Shown: positions 39,531-51,576 of the stretch, in pieces
Numbering within the stretch: the first letter of the stretch is position 1
Layout: every line of letters begins with the position of its first letter
NCBI GenBank assembly: GCA_025345505.1
Contig: JANVCC010000073.1
Location: 6,443,547-6,507,546, forward strand
Length of the DNA: 64,000 nt
From: Todiramphus chloris collaris
Lineage: Eukaryota; Chordata; Aves; Coraciiformes; Alcedinidae
Direction: 5' to 3'
The notes under the pieces: generated by a model
Told to the model about the DNA's origin: nothing
Database searches by the model: none
What the model saw: only the letters and a program-made list of their open reading frames with translations
Position numbers and translations under genes: made by a program

Positions 39531-42500
39531 CTACAAACATCCCTCTGGTTATTACAACCCACCGTGCGATTACAGTTACGCTGTGTGTGTTTCAAAACAA
39601 GGAACACAAAGCTCTGCTTTCCTGGCTAGGGTCATATGTAAGCAACTGAGGTCAGTCATTTTTCCCCAGGAAGCATTTGCTTGATGTATCTATTATTTCA
39701 GATTGGATTCAAAAGCTTTGTCTTCAGCTTCAGACACTAAACCAGCAGCACAAGATCGTGTACACAGTTCAAGCAGCTTACGAGAGTCTACGTACCTGTC
39801 AGCCATCATTCACAGCAGACCTTGGTTTAGATGCAGTACTGAAAGTATCTTAGTGAAGGCTGAAAGAATGAAAACCAATCTCTGCAGTCACAGCATTGCC
39901 TGCAAATCGATGTGCCAGTCGGACTTAAGGAGAGACATCTCCATATGGAAAGATGGTCCATTTTTGATATTCACAGACATCAAAATGAAGCCCACCTGAT
40001 GAAATATCACCAGCAGGGCTATTAACCAGGAAATCTGAGGTTGGTGGTGGTTTCTTTGGGATTTTTTTGCTTATTTGTTTTGCTTTAAGTCTGAAATTAA
40101 ATAAGGCCTAAAAATTTCTGATGGGTTTTTACTGTGAGGAATTGAAGATTGATGCAGAATTTCGTATTTTGGTTACAGCTGATACAAGAACTACAGCACA
40201 CTACTGGGTTACAGTCCAGTTTTGCACAATGACATGCAGTAGCTAGAATGTGCCATCACTTATCCCAGTGGACATTGCACAGAATTTATCCATAAAAGCC
40301 TGAACTAAAAGAACTGTCATAAAAACAAACAAACACACCCTACCCCACCCGACATTAACAGCTCAGTATTTTTTTAGAAGCCTCGGTAAAACCCATCATT
40401 TTCTTTAAAATGACAAATTGTGGCCATCTTTCACATTCTCCTAACAGAAAACAACTGCTGCCACCTGGTACGTTTTGCACATAAGGCTTTGAAATCTCCC
40501 TGTTTGGCACCCTCTGAACCATAGGCAATTTTAAATCTCTCATCAACTAGGAAATACAGGTGGCAAAAGAGGGTTGATTGAGAGCTGCGATCGAACTGTA
40601 ACTCTGAACGGGTTGCCTGTGAAGGAGAGAGAAGAACAAATCGCAACACGGTTCACATGAGTGAAGCTGTGTAATTGCAGAATGCCACCGTGCCATGGAC
40701 GAGAACGAACCTTCCCTATCAATATTTATAAGCTTGGTATTTCAGAATCTCATTAGAACACGTCTGATATCTCACAGGTTGCATAGAAAATAAAAAATAA
40801 TGGCATATTTGCCATGGCTTCTGACAAATGCCAGCTTCTTTTTAAACAAACACCATCCTGCATCCACTACCCTCTGCTCACTGAACGCTCCATCTGATGT
40901 TCTGCTTTAGGGAGTGTTCGTTGCTGTGTGTAGCAGAGCATGTCACAGTACAGTTTATGCTTGGAAAAAGTCAAGCCTGCCTAACATATGTTGTTCTCCA
41001 GCCTAGTAGAACTAAATATTTTAGTTGCTTCCCCTCTTCTACAGTTAGGCTGATGTTTTTATTCTGCTTCTAGCCACAGTCTTTTCCTTTGAGCCTCTTT
41101 CTCATTTACACAATGTGATAAAAGCAACAGACTCTTCCAATTAACTCTGCTTTGGATGAAGAGCTTGGTTAGCATTTCCTCCCCTTTAGTGCACGATCTC
41201 CAAAAGCCACCAAGGAGCCAAAATATAAAATACAAATAAAGTCACTGAAACAAGCACCCGAAGGTTTGTGCCATTAGGAAAAAACCCCATCAACCAAACA
41301 AACAAACCCACCCCAAAACCATAGCAGCTTCAGAGACAGACGATAGATTCACACAAGCGTGTGCATGCCTTTGCACACACCGACAGGACAGCATCAGAAC
41401 CCCTGCCTTACATACCTGCATTAAATCAAGTCCAAATACAATGATCCGATAACACACACAAGTGATCTTCTTGCACAAGCTAATTGGTCTTTACCCTCTA
41501 TTATTCTCTTCAGAGCAAAATCATTTCTAAAGGTCATTTTCACCCATGAGAGTGGCACCAACAGAGCTACATTAAAGCCACTCCACTCTGAAAACCCTGC
41601 ATTATGAAGGTAGATCTATCAACAGAAACAGCACCCAAGGGTGCATACCTGTATGTTACCTTCCTTCAGCAGATCAGAATGAAACCAAGTGTTGCACATC
41701 ATTCAACAGGAGGATATGGCCCAGTGTGTTAAAATCTGAGCAGGAGTCATAAAGAGAATAAGGGAGCTCTTATAATAAAAGAGTCTTTACAACAACAACT
41801 TCCCTGTTGCACTACTCCACTGTTAAACCATAAATCTTGACACAGCTTTACGTTTTCAAGTTCATTCCAGAACCTGATCCCAGCTCTGCTAAACACCGGG
41901 AACTCCCACTTGGGTCTCCAGGATTACTCTGTATGAAATACACACCTCTTCCAACTTTAAACAACAAATAGATTCTTTTGACCTTTCTATTATACGTGTT
42001 AATATTCTTCTGGTACCTCAGTGTCCTCAGCAGAAGTGCATGAAAGGAACGACGCCCTACATAAGGGCCATGGTATCCCCAGCTCTTTGCAAGAAAAAGC
42101 AGGCAAGTTCCCAGGCTGGGAGCAGGCAGGAAACACCGAGCTTCCCAGTGCCAAGGGCTCTATTTGTGTTCAGTGCCATCAAAACAAAATCTCCACAACG
42201 AAAGTGTCTCTCCTCCAAAAAAAATTTGATAAATAAATACATTAAAATTTCCATTTTCATTTCAGTCTTTACAGAGGCATCTTTTTTAACTTCAAGAATT
42301 TCCAGCTTCTTTCAAATCTGTTCTAAACATTTTCTGCACCAAGTGTGGAAAAAAAAATAAGAACATTTGTGTTAAAAGTTAAAGAGATTCACTAGTAAAA
42401 TACAGGAACTGACAACATAACATTAAATTTACTTGTCCCACAACTTTGTGGAGCAGACCATGTAGGTAGCCTGAATGAACAGGGAAGAAAAGCTGCAGAG

Positions 42501-42909
42501 GGCAACTGCTTCATGGAAATTCAGCAAGAGTTTCCATGAATACAGGGGTACAAAAGCCTGAGTGCAAATCAGATGCATCACTGGGTGAGTGATGGGTGTT
42601 TCTCTAGGATGCTTAAAGCTTAGGTACCCTGGTGGGAAGTTACAACAGCATTGGTATTTAGTGACCAAAGTAAATCTTAAAGCCTAAATGGTATATGGAA
42701 ATGATGTTAAATTCCTACAGAAACAGCCCCAGACCACCACCTCACCCTGGACATCACTGCTGTTCCTGACTCTAAACAACACAGACTTTTTTAGTTTTCT
42801 GTTTAAGGCTCTTTTGGGAGTGCACGGGGAGGATGGGCTGCAGGGTGGTAACACGAGGAGCAGACAGTATCAGCCCAAAAAGTCCTAGCAAGAAAGGGAC
42901 ATTCATAGC
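39531..42909. other. Unique DNA, no gene recognised
   Basis: AT-rich unique sequence. An A/C-rich stretch lies at about 41280-41330. TGCAG|GTATGT on the minus strand near 41421 is a good donor, but no acceptor or conserved frame is seen upstream. Frames are below about 110 codons. Confidence 0.5.
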
Positions 42910-43213
42910 ACCACAGAATGGTTTGGGTTGCAAGGCACCTTAAAGACCATCTCATTCCAACCCCCTTGCCATGGGCAGGGACACTTCCCACTAGAGCAGG
43001 TTGCTCAGAGCCCCATCCAACCTGGTCTTGAACCCACCCAGTGATGAAGCATCCACAACTTCCCTGTGCAGCCTGTTCCAGTGTCCCACCATTCTCACAA
43101 AGAACTTCTTCCCAGCATGTAATCTAAATCTATACTCTTCCAGTGTGAAGACATTACCCTTCATCCTGTCACTACAGGCCCTTGGAAAAAGACCCTCTCC
43201 AGCTTTCTTGTTT
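42910..43213 (-). mobile_element. CR1 LINE 3' fragment, minus strand
   Basis: Reverse-orientation CR1 3' end of about 300 bases. The sequence 'cacagaatggtttgggttg' at the low end is the reverse of the terminus, and 'accttaaagaccatct' matches the reversed 3' untranslated region of the subfamily ending in 'aggtcccttccaaccca'. It continues through 'gcagcctgttccagtgtc' (reversed reverse transcriptase C-terminus) to 'tctccagctttcttg' at 43213. The reading frame is broken. Confidence 0.94.
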
Positions 43214-43435
43214 TGCCCAATTCATAGTCCTCAGGACACCTATGATTCAAGATGCCCTGTAATTAAAAAGGCACACAAAATGAGGGACTAGCTGGAGGTA
43301 CTCAGCACACTTCTGATGACATCCTGGTAGAAATTAAAGCGCCAACTGCATAAAGGCTGTAACAATAACCAGCCACTGGTAGCCCAACTGCCAGACCTGC
43401 CAGCACTGGCACAGGAATAAGTCATAATACTTCTC
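43214..43435. other. Unique DNA between CR1 and MIR-like fragment
   Basis: Short unique interval; nothing recognised. Confidence 0.5.
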
Positions 43436-43532
43436 TTCCCCCCAGGGGTGTTGTGAGGGTTAATTATAGCTAATGTTTGCATAACACTGGGAACACATGG
43501 AGTGCAATGCAAGTGCAAAGTATTATCATCTC
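43436..43532 (+). mobile_element. Ancient MIR/L2-type 3' fragment (probable)
   Basis: The segment reads 'gggtgttgtgagggttaatt', then 'gctaatgtttgcataac', 'actgggaacacatgg', and ends in 'agtattatcatctcc'. The order matches the shared MIR/L2 3' region: 'gttgtgaggattaaatga', 'aatgtatgtaaagc', 'cagtgcctggcacata' and a terminal 'ttattatt'. Similarity is loose, as expected for an amniote-age repeat in a bird. It is the only pre-avian SINE/LINE2-type remnant I would call, and the assignment needs a profile search. Confidence 0.45.
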
Positions 43533-43750
43533 CGTGTCACATTGAGGGAGCGTGGAGTCTCCATGGAGGGCACAGTCACGGCCACACCGCTGCTGCTTGT
43601 CCTGTACCTCCTGCTTTAATGCCTCCTGCTTTATGAACGTTGTCATTTCAGTTGCAGATTTGTTTGTGGTTGATAATGAGGTATGTAGATATTTAATGCC
43701 TCACATATTGCTAGTTTTATGAGAGAATTCATCTCTTTGGACACACTAAC

Positions 43751-43920
43751 CCTGAAAGGCTTGTCAAGGCCAAGGGAAGTGGTAGAGTCCCCATCCCTGG
43801 AGGGATTTTAAAGATGTGTAGATGTGGTGCTGAGGGACACAATTTAGTGGAGACCTGGGAATGCTGGGTTAGCAGTTGGACTCAATCTTAAAGGTCTTTT
43901 CCAACCTAAATGATTCTATT
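43751..43920 (+). mobile_element. CR1 LINE 3' fragment
   Basis: Plus-strand CR1 terminus of about 170 bases: degenerate 'aaggccaagggaagtggtag' (normally 'ctgcccagggaggtggttga'), 'ccccatccctggagggattt', 'gatgtggtgctgagggacac', then 'aaaggtcttttccaacctaa' and 'tgattctatt'. It faces away from the minus-strand CR1 at 42910, so the two 3' termini point outward and share sequence in inverted orientation. Confidence 0.92.
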
Positions 43921-44266
43921 GTTACCCTGAAAATATATAGTGGGAGTCATCCAGACTATTCCTTCACTGCCAGGCCTGGAAACAGAGACTGGGATCTTTA
44001 GTCCATGGTGGGAGCTCAGACTAGAACCTTTCCTAAAGCCACATGACAAGCCTGCAAGCTTTTATGTCCTAGTTTAATGAAAAAATGCCTCCATCAGGAA
44101 GTTTCAACTTTCTACTGTGTATATGACTTCTGTCAAAAACAAGCCCCTAACCCGTACCTGGAAATAACTGTAGTGACTGTGTATGTAAAACAGAGGTGGC
44201 TCGCATCAAAATCTGTAACTGGGAGAAGGATTGAGATGAGAATGTCCCACTTCATCAGGAAAAGAG

Positions 44267-44310
44267 AACTGGTTGAGGCAGGACAGGGCAACTGGTTGAG
44301 GCAGGACAGG
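44267..44310 (+). repeat. Tandem duplication, 23-bp unit, two copies
   Basis: The sequence AACTGGTTGAGGCAGGACAGG is present at 44267 and again at 44290, a 23-base period with nearly two full copies and no mismatch. The identity of the copies suggests a recent duplication. It keeps no common frame (23 is not a multiple of 3). Confidence 0.9.
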
Positions 44311-47300
44311 ATGTGTCAAATGGATTAACCCTAAACAGACACTATGGCATTTATTTCCCCACAAACTATTTCAAATATATGGCTTTTTTTTTCTTTTTTT
44401 TTTACCAGAAATAGTTAATCCAAAATACAAATTCAGCCTGGTCCTGTCAGCATCTTGGTGAACATGATGAATTCTCATTATTTGGTAGAGCAAGCAGACA
44501 TAAAACAAGGACTCTCCTGTTTCTAACAGCATAAATGATGGCATAGCTATTGGGGGAATCTCTGTTCCGTTGGACCTTCAGGATATTTAAGTACAGTTGA
44601 TATTCATCTATGACCAAAAAGAGAAATCACAGATGAAATTCCTCTAAGAACAAACAGCACAAGCCACCACTACTGAGCACAGAGGACCACAGTGTGTTTG
44701 TAATGCATTGCCAAAAATATTTCATATCTCCCTGCTATGAAAACAGCAGCAGACCACAGTAACACATTCTTTTCCTTTGACACAAGTGCTCACATTTAAA
44801 AATCCCTAAAAGGCATGACAGAAATCTAAAGCAATCCAAGAACAAGAAAATGAAGAGTAAATATGAAAATAAACTGTCATTTTTGCATGATCTGTCCTAA
44901 TTGGGAGTAAACAATAAAATGTTCTGTAAAGAGGTCCATATTCTCCTTCTGTTAGTTCCACAGAAATCAAGCTACAACAGGAACATTTCAATAACATGCC
45001 AGCTCCTCTCTGTCCTCTCTTGAGTTGCTCCAGGCAGAATTAATGCTACTGTAAGGATTCAGTCACTCTCCTTCAGCAGTGAAGTCTCATCGTCCATCCT
45101 CATCTGGAGCTTCAGGAGGAATCTCAACACATCAGCAATCCACTGCAGTCAGAGGTCAAAATCCCACCACAGTAAGTGGCTACATTGTATGGAATAGGTT
45201 TCCTTTCTACCTTCACCTCCAGAAAAAGATTAAAACAATGCTGTAATTGCAATCAAAAGCTTCCTACCACTTTTAATATTGCAGCTGTCTCACAAGCCCT
45301 TTCAGAAAGCAAAAGCAAACAAATAAAAGGGTTCCAGTTACAGGTTACAGTCAAGAATTTTAAAAGACAAAGAGCTTATGTGGTCAGGAAAACATCATAT
45401 TAAGATGTTAAGTTAGTACACTATTTAGTATTTATTATAGACAAAAACATCCCTCAGTAGATGCATGTTTTAGGAACCTGTCTAGACTAAGAGATATTTA
45501 CCTATTTTACTACTCTGAGGCTCTGAACCCAGGTCAAATGACTTCCATTATCATTGAGTCAAGAATTCCAGAACATACATACGATACCATGTTTCCTTCA
45601 TAAAACAGCACCATCTCATGTTAAAAAAATGGTCATTTTCAACATTACTCATTCCAAAATGCAAGAGCAGGATGTGATGTACAACAGAGTGCAAACAAGA
45701 GCCTGAAGGAAAAGGTAAGCTAAAGCAGTCCCCAAAACACCCTCATCACTTGCCATGGCCCCCAGAAGGCTGTTAAGGAAGAAGCAGTGGAGTCCCTGAG
45801 GCTCAGAGGAGTGACTAATCATAGAAAAATACTTTTTTTTTTTTAATGGCTTAAGGATGCCTTTTTCTTTCAGAAGTTTTCCAGGCAATTACTGAGGTCA
45901 ACAATGACCAAGGAACAATTAAACACTGCAGTGCTGTGAAAGCTGGATTCGGAGGCACGGCAAGTATGAGGAGAAGATGGACAGTTTGGGCATTAACCTA
46001 CTGGGAGCCCCAGATTTAAATTCTTGTTTCACTAAGGGCTGCTGGTGTCACACAGAGCAGACCAAGTTCCTTTGTGCAGCGCTGACCTGCTCCTCCTGAG
46101 GACATCAGCAGCACCAGCCCCTGCAGAGCAATAAGCACTTAAATACACTGGACACCATGGAGAAATTCAATCCTGTGTCAACAGGACACAGGAACCACGT
46201 GGAAGGATGGATTCTGGACCAAGTCAGAGGGTGGTATTTCGTCAGGCAGCCTTTCATCTGAAGGCCAGAACTCAAACAAGGGCTGAAGTCACACTTCACA
46301 GCGTTTTCTCCTTTTAACCTTTTCATGATGCACACGCTGCATCATCCCCAGACTTCTCAGCATGTAAGGTTTGCAGCAGAGAGAAGCTTGTCCCAAAGGT
46401 TTAGGGAGGTACAGGACAAGAAAAAGCTAGCTCATTGCAAGCTGTATTTCTGCTCTAGAATAAGTATCCATGGTCCTTCAGTGCTGGAAAGGGAAGCTGG
46501 CACTGAACGTGTGGGTGCTTAACAGCAGGCACAGAAGGAAGCCCTTGCAGCACAGCTCACAGACACCGGGCTCCGGCCATGGCTTCTGGGTGCTCCCATT
46601 TCTCAAAGCCCAGTAACAGCTGTCATTCACAAAGCAAAATCTCACCAAGTGCTGTCCACCTGTCTTGAACAGAGTCTGCAAAAAGAAACTCTGTCTAGGG
46701 AGTCATCACTGAAGAACTGACAATATTTAATCTCTGGGGTTGCTTCCCAAAATTCAAGCAGCTAAGTTGGGGCACCAGGCACACAAACTGCTTTTACCAT
46801 TTAAAAACAGACTCGTAACACTGCTCTGAAAAGGTGGCTTTGGGCAAACTGAAAGTCCAGTAAACATCATCTTTATTTTATGTTCAGTGGCCAAGTAACT
46901 GCCTTGGATAAGGCTCTGAACGCAGATAAACCAGAGGGAGCTGCGTGCAGGTCTGGCAGCAGAGCAGCTCTTGTGACACATGAACTGGGGCCAGAAGGGA
47001 AGGACTGGCTCAGCTCCACCACAGCCAGGCACTCAGAAAGGGCAACACACTGCAAACCCCCTTCCACCTCCACCACACAGCCAGGGTTGGAAAGAAAGAG
47101 TTTACCATCAAATAAACAAAAGCAGCTGAGACCAGTAACTTCCTTTGATGTTTAAACCCATAATCTCCACAAATCAGGCCTTTTTTCCTCTTTTAGCAGC
47201 CACAAATGGCATTAAGTCCTAACAAAGCCACCCTCAATTGTCAGTGTCAAGGCAGAAGCTTGGAGGCAACTTCCATATGGTAACTGTACAGCTTTCCTGG

Positions 47301-47543
47301 GAAGAAACTACCTTGGCCTCTTTCTAGGCTGGAAAGTCAAGAGATTTATCCTAATCTGAGAGGCTGCCCCAGGTAGCCGTGCATCCTGCTCATTGGTCCA
47401 TGCCATCAGACATCTAAGAGGTGCTGTGCAGCTACAAGGTGTATCTCCCCCCTCCTTGGTCACCAGGAACAAAATAAAATGGTACTAAGAACAAGACAGG
47501 TTCAACCAGGTCCTCTGCAATTTGCTTTCTAAAGAGGAATTCT

Positions 47544-47672
47544 TATATAAAGGAGGATGAAGGAGGCAAGTAGGGGTGCTCTTTCCTCACCGGGCTGAGC
47601 ACCATGGCAACCCTATATGATGCACAGCCCTCAAACCCACAAGCCCTCAGTATTACTTCACCCACTAAGTGA
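47544..47672 (+). promoter_or_regulatory. TATA-like box with Kozak ATG and 22-codon frame (speculative)
   Basis: TATATAAAGG at 47544-47553 is a strong TATA-box match. An ATG in near-perfect Kozak context (ACCATGG) follows at 47604 and opens a 22-codon frame, MATLYDAQPSNPQALSITSP and two more residues before TGA. Spacing would put a start site near 47575. Each element is common by chance in 64 kb and nothing shows transcription. Confidence 0.15.
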
Positions 47673-47857
47673 CAAAATTGCCTCTTTACCAAGCAAAGTT
47701 TATAGTTATTAAATCAAACAGCAGAAGCCAACAATCTCAATGCTCAAGAACAGTTTGCATATGAAAATTTCTCATGTAGAAAAAAAAAAAGTAAATCCTT
47801 TAGGCTGTTACAATTTTGGCTGGATGCAATTTTTCTTTGTTGAAATGGAATACAGCT

Positions 47858-47942
47858 CTTTTTTTTTGTTTGGGTTTGTTTGGTTTTTTGGTTGGTTTTG
47901 GGGGGGGGGTCTCTTTGTTTGTGTTTGTTTCTCCTTTTTTCC
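47858..47942 (+). repeat. T/G low-complexity tract with G10
   Basis: A stretch of T runs broken by GG and GGG, with ten G at 47900-47909, followed by TTTGTTTG-type repeats. On the minus strand it is an A/C-rich sequence similar to many short runs in this window. No retroposon body is attached on either side. Confidence 0.85.
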
Positions 47943-48239
47943 TCTATCTGACCACATCCACATTGCTTTGGCTGCAAGGAGCTACTCCAAGAGCCTGAAC
48001 TCAGAGTGCAACATCCTCACAGTCACACTCATATTCTCGGTGTGCCTGGGGCCAGCAAGCAGGATTGCTCCCAGCAGAGCCCATGTGCATTCAGCTGCTC
48101 TGCCTTTACGTCACCCAGGAATAGCCTTGTGATGGAAAAATCTCCAAACAGGAAACAAAGATCAACCTTCCAGCTGCGTTTGCTTCCTTAAATGAATACA
48201 AAGGATATGCTGGGGGAGTGTCCAGCTGCAAGCTCACAA

Positions 48240-48850
48240 CAGCAGTGTGCTCACCTCATCACTGCCAACCTGCACAACCAGTAGCAGGTAATAATCAGAG
48301 GGCTGTACCAGAGCAGGGAGCTTCCTGGTGATGCCTCTATCCTGGGTCCCAGGGAGGCAGCACTTTCCTGTGGGATGGATCGGCACATGGGGCCATCTGG
48401 GCTCATCAGAAGGGAATTGCCTACAACAACCACCTTCTTTTTTATCTTGACACAAGCATCCCTGACATGTGGGACTGGCCAACTCACCCCTGGATGGGCC
48501 TTCATCTACCTCCTCCTTTGCCTGGCCATCAAGTTCCAGAGCCCCAAATTTGTTCTGAGGGCAACTGGAAAGGTGAGGGAGGCCAGGAGACGATTCACCT
48601 ACCTGGACCTGTATCCATTCCTCCCCCATCTCTGAGGTCCCCTCCTTCTGCCCAGTGCCAAGAGGGCAGGGGATTCTCTGCTTCTTGGGGAGCCTTCACC
48701 TGCTGCCTCAGCCTGTGGCTCCACCGATCCCTCTCACACTCCAAGACTCCTCCACCTCTGCAGTTCTTTGTGCTCTGTCCCCGTGCTGAGCAGATCCTTT
48801 CTGTGCTCACCCCAGGCACAGAGGCTGGCTGGAAATGAGGGGGCTGAAGC
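48240..48850 (-). mobile_element. CR1 LINE ORF1 remnant with esterase-like (SGNH) domain
   Basis: This is the 5' half of a CR1 element. CR1 ORF1 encodes a chaperone-like protein with a C-terminal esterase domain used in retrotransposition. On the minus strand the order is: about 48540, QNKFGALELDGQ, matching the linker QNRFGALxAE; 48407-48421, GNSLL, the block that is GDSLL in the family, with D changed to N beside the catalytic Ser; then PDGPMCRSIP; then in another frame CCLPGTQDRGITRKLPALV, QPSDYYLLLVVQVGSDEV. A frameshift lies near 48360. The rest of the esterase (DGxHLS part) and all of ORF2 are absent below 48240. The upstream part to 48850 (two minus-strand frames) is consistent with the poorly conserved ORF1 N-terminal half, and that edge is uncertain. 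It is a decayed pseudogene with no function expected. Confidence 0.85.
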
Positions 48851-51576
48851 CCCCCAAGGCATCCTGACCAGCAACCAGGTACGGCCATTTGGGCTGGTAC
48901 TGAAAATGTAGGGATCTGTGTCTTTTCTTTCCATGAAGCAACACTGCAAAGCTGCTTTTCAACTCCTGTTTGGAAAAAACTTCCTGTTAATCAGTCTTCA
49001 GGAAAGGACCTTCTGCAGTAATTTTCTATCATCTTTTTTTTATGCATATACACTGCTAGCTTCCTTTGAGGAAAAAAAATAAAGTAGGAAACTTCTAGAG
49101 AGAATTACCGCACTGGTCACCTGGCAAGTTGGTAACCCCTGCCCCTGCATACCAGGTCTTTCTAGTATCATCATCACTACTACAGTATTACTGGCCAAGG
49201 ACCAGCAACTAACTCAGTATGTGAAGGCATTCAGATGATTAACAGTTGAGTCATGCCTAAACTGGGCTTTTCTGTATGCACATCATTCTGCACTCTGATT
49301 ATATCAGCACTTGTCCTCAATCACCACAGTAGTCATTAGATTATTAATCATTTTTGACACACACCACATCTATTGCCAGCTACAAACAGAGGAAAACAGG
49401 TACCTCATATCACCCTTTGGAACTCAGGGGCTGGTGAGACATTTGTGATGCCTGAGCAAAGAGCTTTTTCCTGTACAGAACGTCTCATTTTCTATCATTC
49501 CAAATATGACTGTATAACAGAAGGTGCAAACTTCAATCTGTTTTAATTAACAGTTACAAGGTTTTATACTGGGTGTACCATATTTGAAATGACTGTCCTT
49601 CAAAAAAAGCACTTTAGGAGGACAGTGTTATTGATCTCACAGAAAGACTACCCACCCCTAAGGAATACTGCAAGCAAGTCTAATAATATTATATCAAATA
49701 CATCCACTGTAGGAAAAAAAAAAGTCTAAGGTAGCTAGGAGCAAGCAACACGAAATTACTAAGTTTGTCTGTAGGGTCAAATCAACACATTATTTCTGTA
49801 ATTAGTAGTGCTTTTTAATGGAAAGCAGCATCATATCTCTAAAGTTATCCACTAGCTTAACTTTTAATGCTATTGTTCCAGTTCTTTGGGAAGCTGGAGA
49901 GATTGTATGTGAATATTTCAGGAGTACTGTCCATGCTTAGCCAAGACAAAAATGTTATGTGAAGTCAAGTCAACACTGCTTTGCATCATACTGTCCTGCT
50001 TACCAGAGAGTTGACCTGGCAACATAAGTCAGGTTAATGCTGTATTTCATGCCTGTCCCTATCATCTGGAAAGGAAAAATTGTCTTTCAGATTCAGAGAG
50101 AATAATTCCAGAAGTAAGATCTTCTCCCAGGAGCAAGATCTGCAGGGTGAGGATAGCCCAAACAAGGGTACAGCTTCTTCATTGCAGATAAACAACCTCT
50201 GAACAAACATGTATTGAGCCACTCAGGACAGAGGTACCTGGAAGAGGATGGTTTACACACCCACTGCAGCTGTCACCTACTCAGGATGGAGGCTTTCACT
50301 GCAGAAGCACCTAAGCACTGTCACATGTGCCAAGACATTTCAGCATACCTGTGATAGACAGTACCTGAACACTGAGAAAAGAGGATGATGAGTTCAGAGG
50401 CTCTTCTGCCTGCCTTTGGGACTGGTTACACACCACCAGATGATGGGAAAACTCCAAATGCATAGAACAAGAAAGAACTGCTTGCAGGCACTCCACTACT
50501 GTCAGTCACAGAGATTCTCATTCAGCGTGCTGCCAACCAAACCGCAGAAAGGTTGAAGGCATCCTGAAGATACATATTGTACTCAGACTCTCTCTCACCC
50601 AAGGATCCTTTGTTGAGGAGAACCTGACAATCACTGAGCTTCCCAATGCCTCTATGGCACAAGCCCCCTGCTACAGGGAATACAGCAGAAAGCTGTGAAG
50701 ACCTGAAAAGCTCATATAAAACTCCCTCCTAGAAAATGGCATTGGGCAACTCGTTTTTGCCATGTAACCCAGAGTCACATTTAGCCCTGATTTTAAGTGG
50801 GTAGACAGCAGCAAGAGCGCACGTGGAGCTTAGAAAGGGATTCCATCAGCTCTTCATGACAAATAAATTGAAGAGACCATCACAGTTTTCCTTGATTTAA
50901 TTCTTACAAAACCATCTTAGGCCCCTCTATGGCCTGTACATTGTTTATCCTTTCAGACTTTTTCTTCTCTCCTAGATTGCTAATGTGCCCTCTACTTCCC
51001 AGACAGGTGCTCTGAGGCTTGTCTTGAATGTTCTGTAGAAAAACTGGACATTAGAAAGTTAATTATGCTGTTCTGTGAAAGCTTTTATTTTCACATACAT
51101 TGCAGAAGCATCCAGAGGTGCAAACCACAAGAAAATCCTCCTTCTACCAAGAGCCCACAAAACAACACAGTTCTCACCAGAAAAGCACCCTGTGCTGACA
51201 GCAAAGCAGAAAAGATAGGAATAGAAAGAGAAGCAAGGAGCAGAAATTGCCCAGGGTCATGTTAATTATTGTTCATATTAATGAAAGGTTTGCAACTAGA
51301 TCTTAAAATTTCCACTTGAGTGGTACCCTGTAAGTACAAGGGTTCTGTTCTGCTGAGTATCCTACTGCCATCCTTCGCAACTCCTGGGGATTATCCACGT
51401 TATTTCTTGGCACTGCGAATACTTACTTGAAAAAAAAATCAAAAGCCTTTCCTAAGAAACCTTGAAAAAGTCTCATGCAACCAAACCTTCCACAGAGAGG
51501 CCTCAAAGTTGACAACTAAATCAACAGAACCACATATAGTCCATTGTTCTGCAACAGCTCCCACTGCTGACCCGGT
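48851..51576. other. Unique DNA, no gene recognised
   Basis: AT-rich unique sequence. No frame above about 70 codons and no known repeat recognised. TCACAG|GTATGC on the minus strand near 50350 is donor-like without further support. Confidence 0.5.

Larger units (their letters stand above)
43921..48239. other. Unique DNA with small low-complexity pieces, no gene recognised
   Basis: No gene recognised. Contents noted separately: a 23-bp tandem duplication at 44267, a TATA-like/Kozak arrangement at 47544 and a T/G tract at 47858. A T-rich run lies at about 44383-44403. Frames are at most about 130 codons and are explained by low complexity (the 130-codon frame at 47.74-48.13 kb crosses the T/G tract). 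Confidence 0.5.

Noticed and set aside
40446..40462. CTCF-like GCCACCTGGT
   Set aside because: Core fits but the terminal GG of the consensus is missing; too weak to call.
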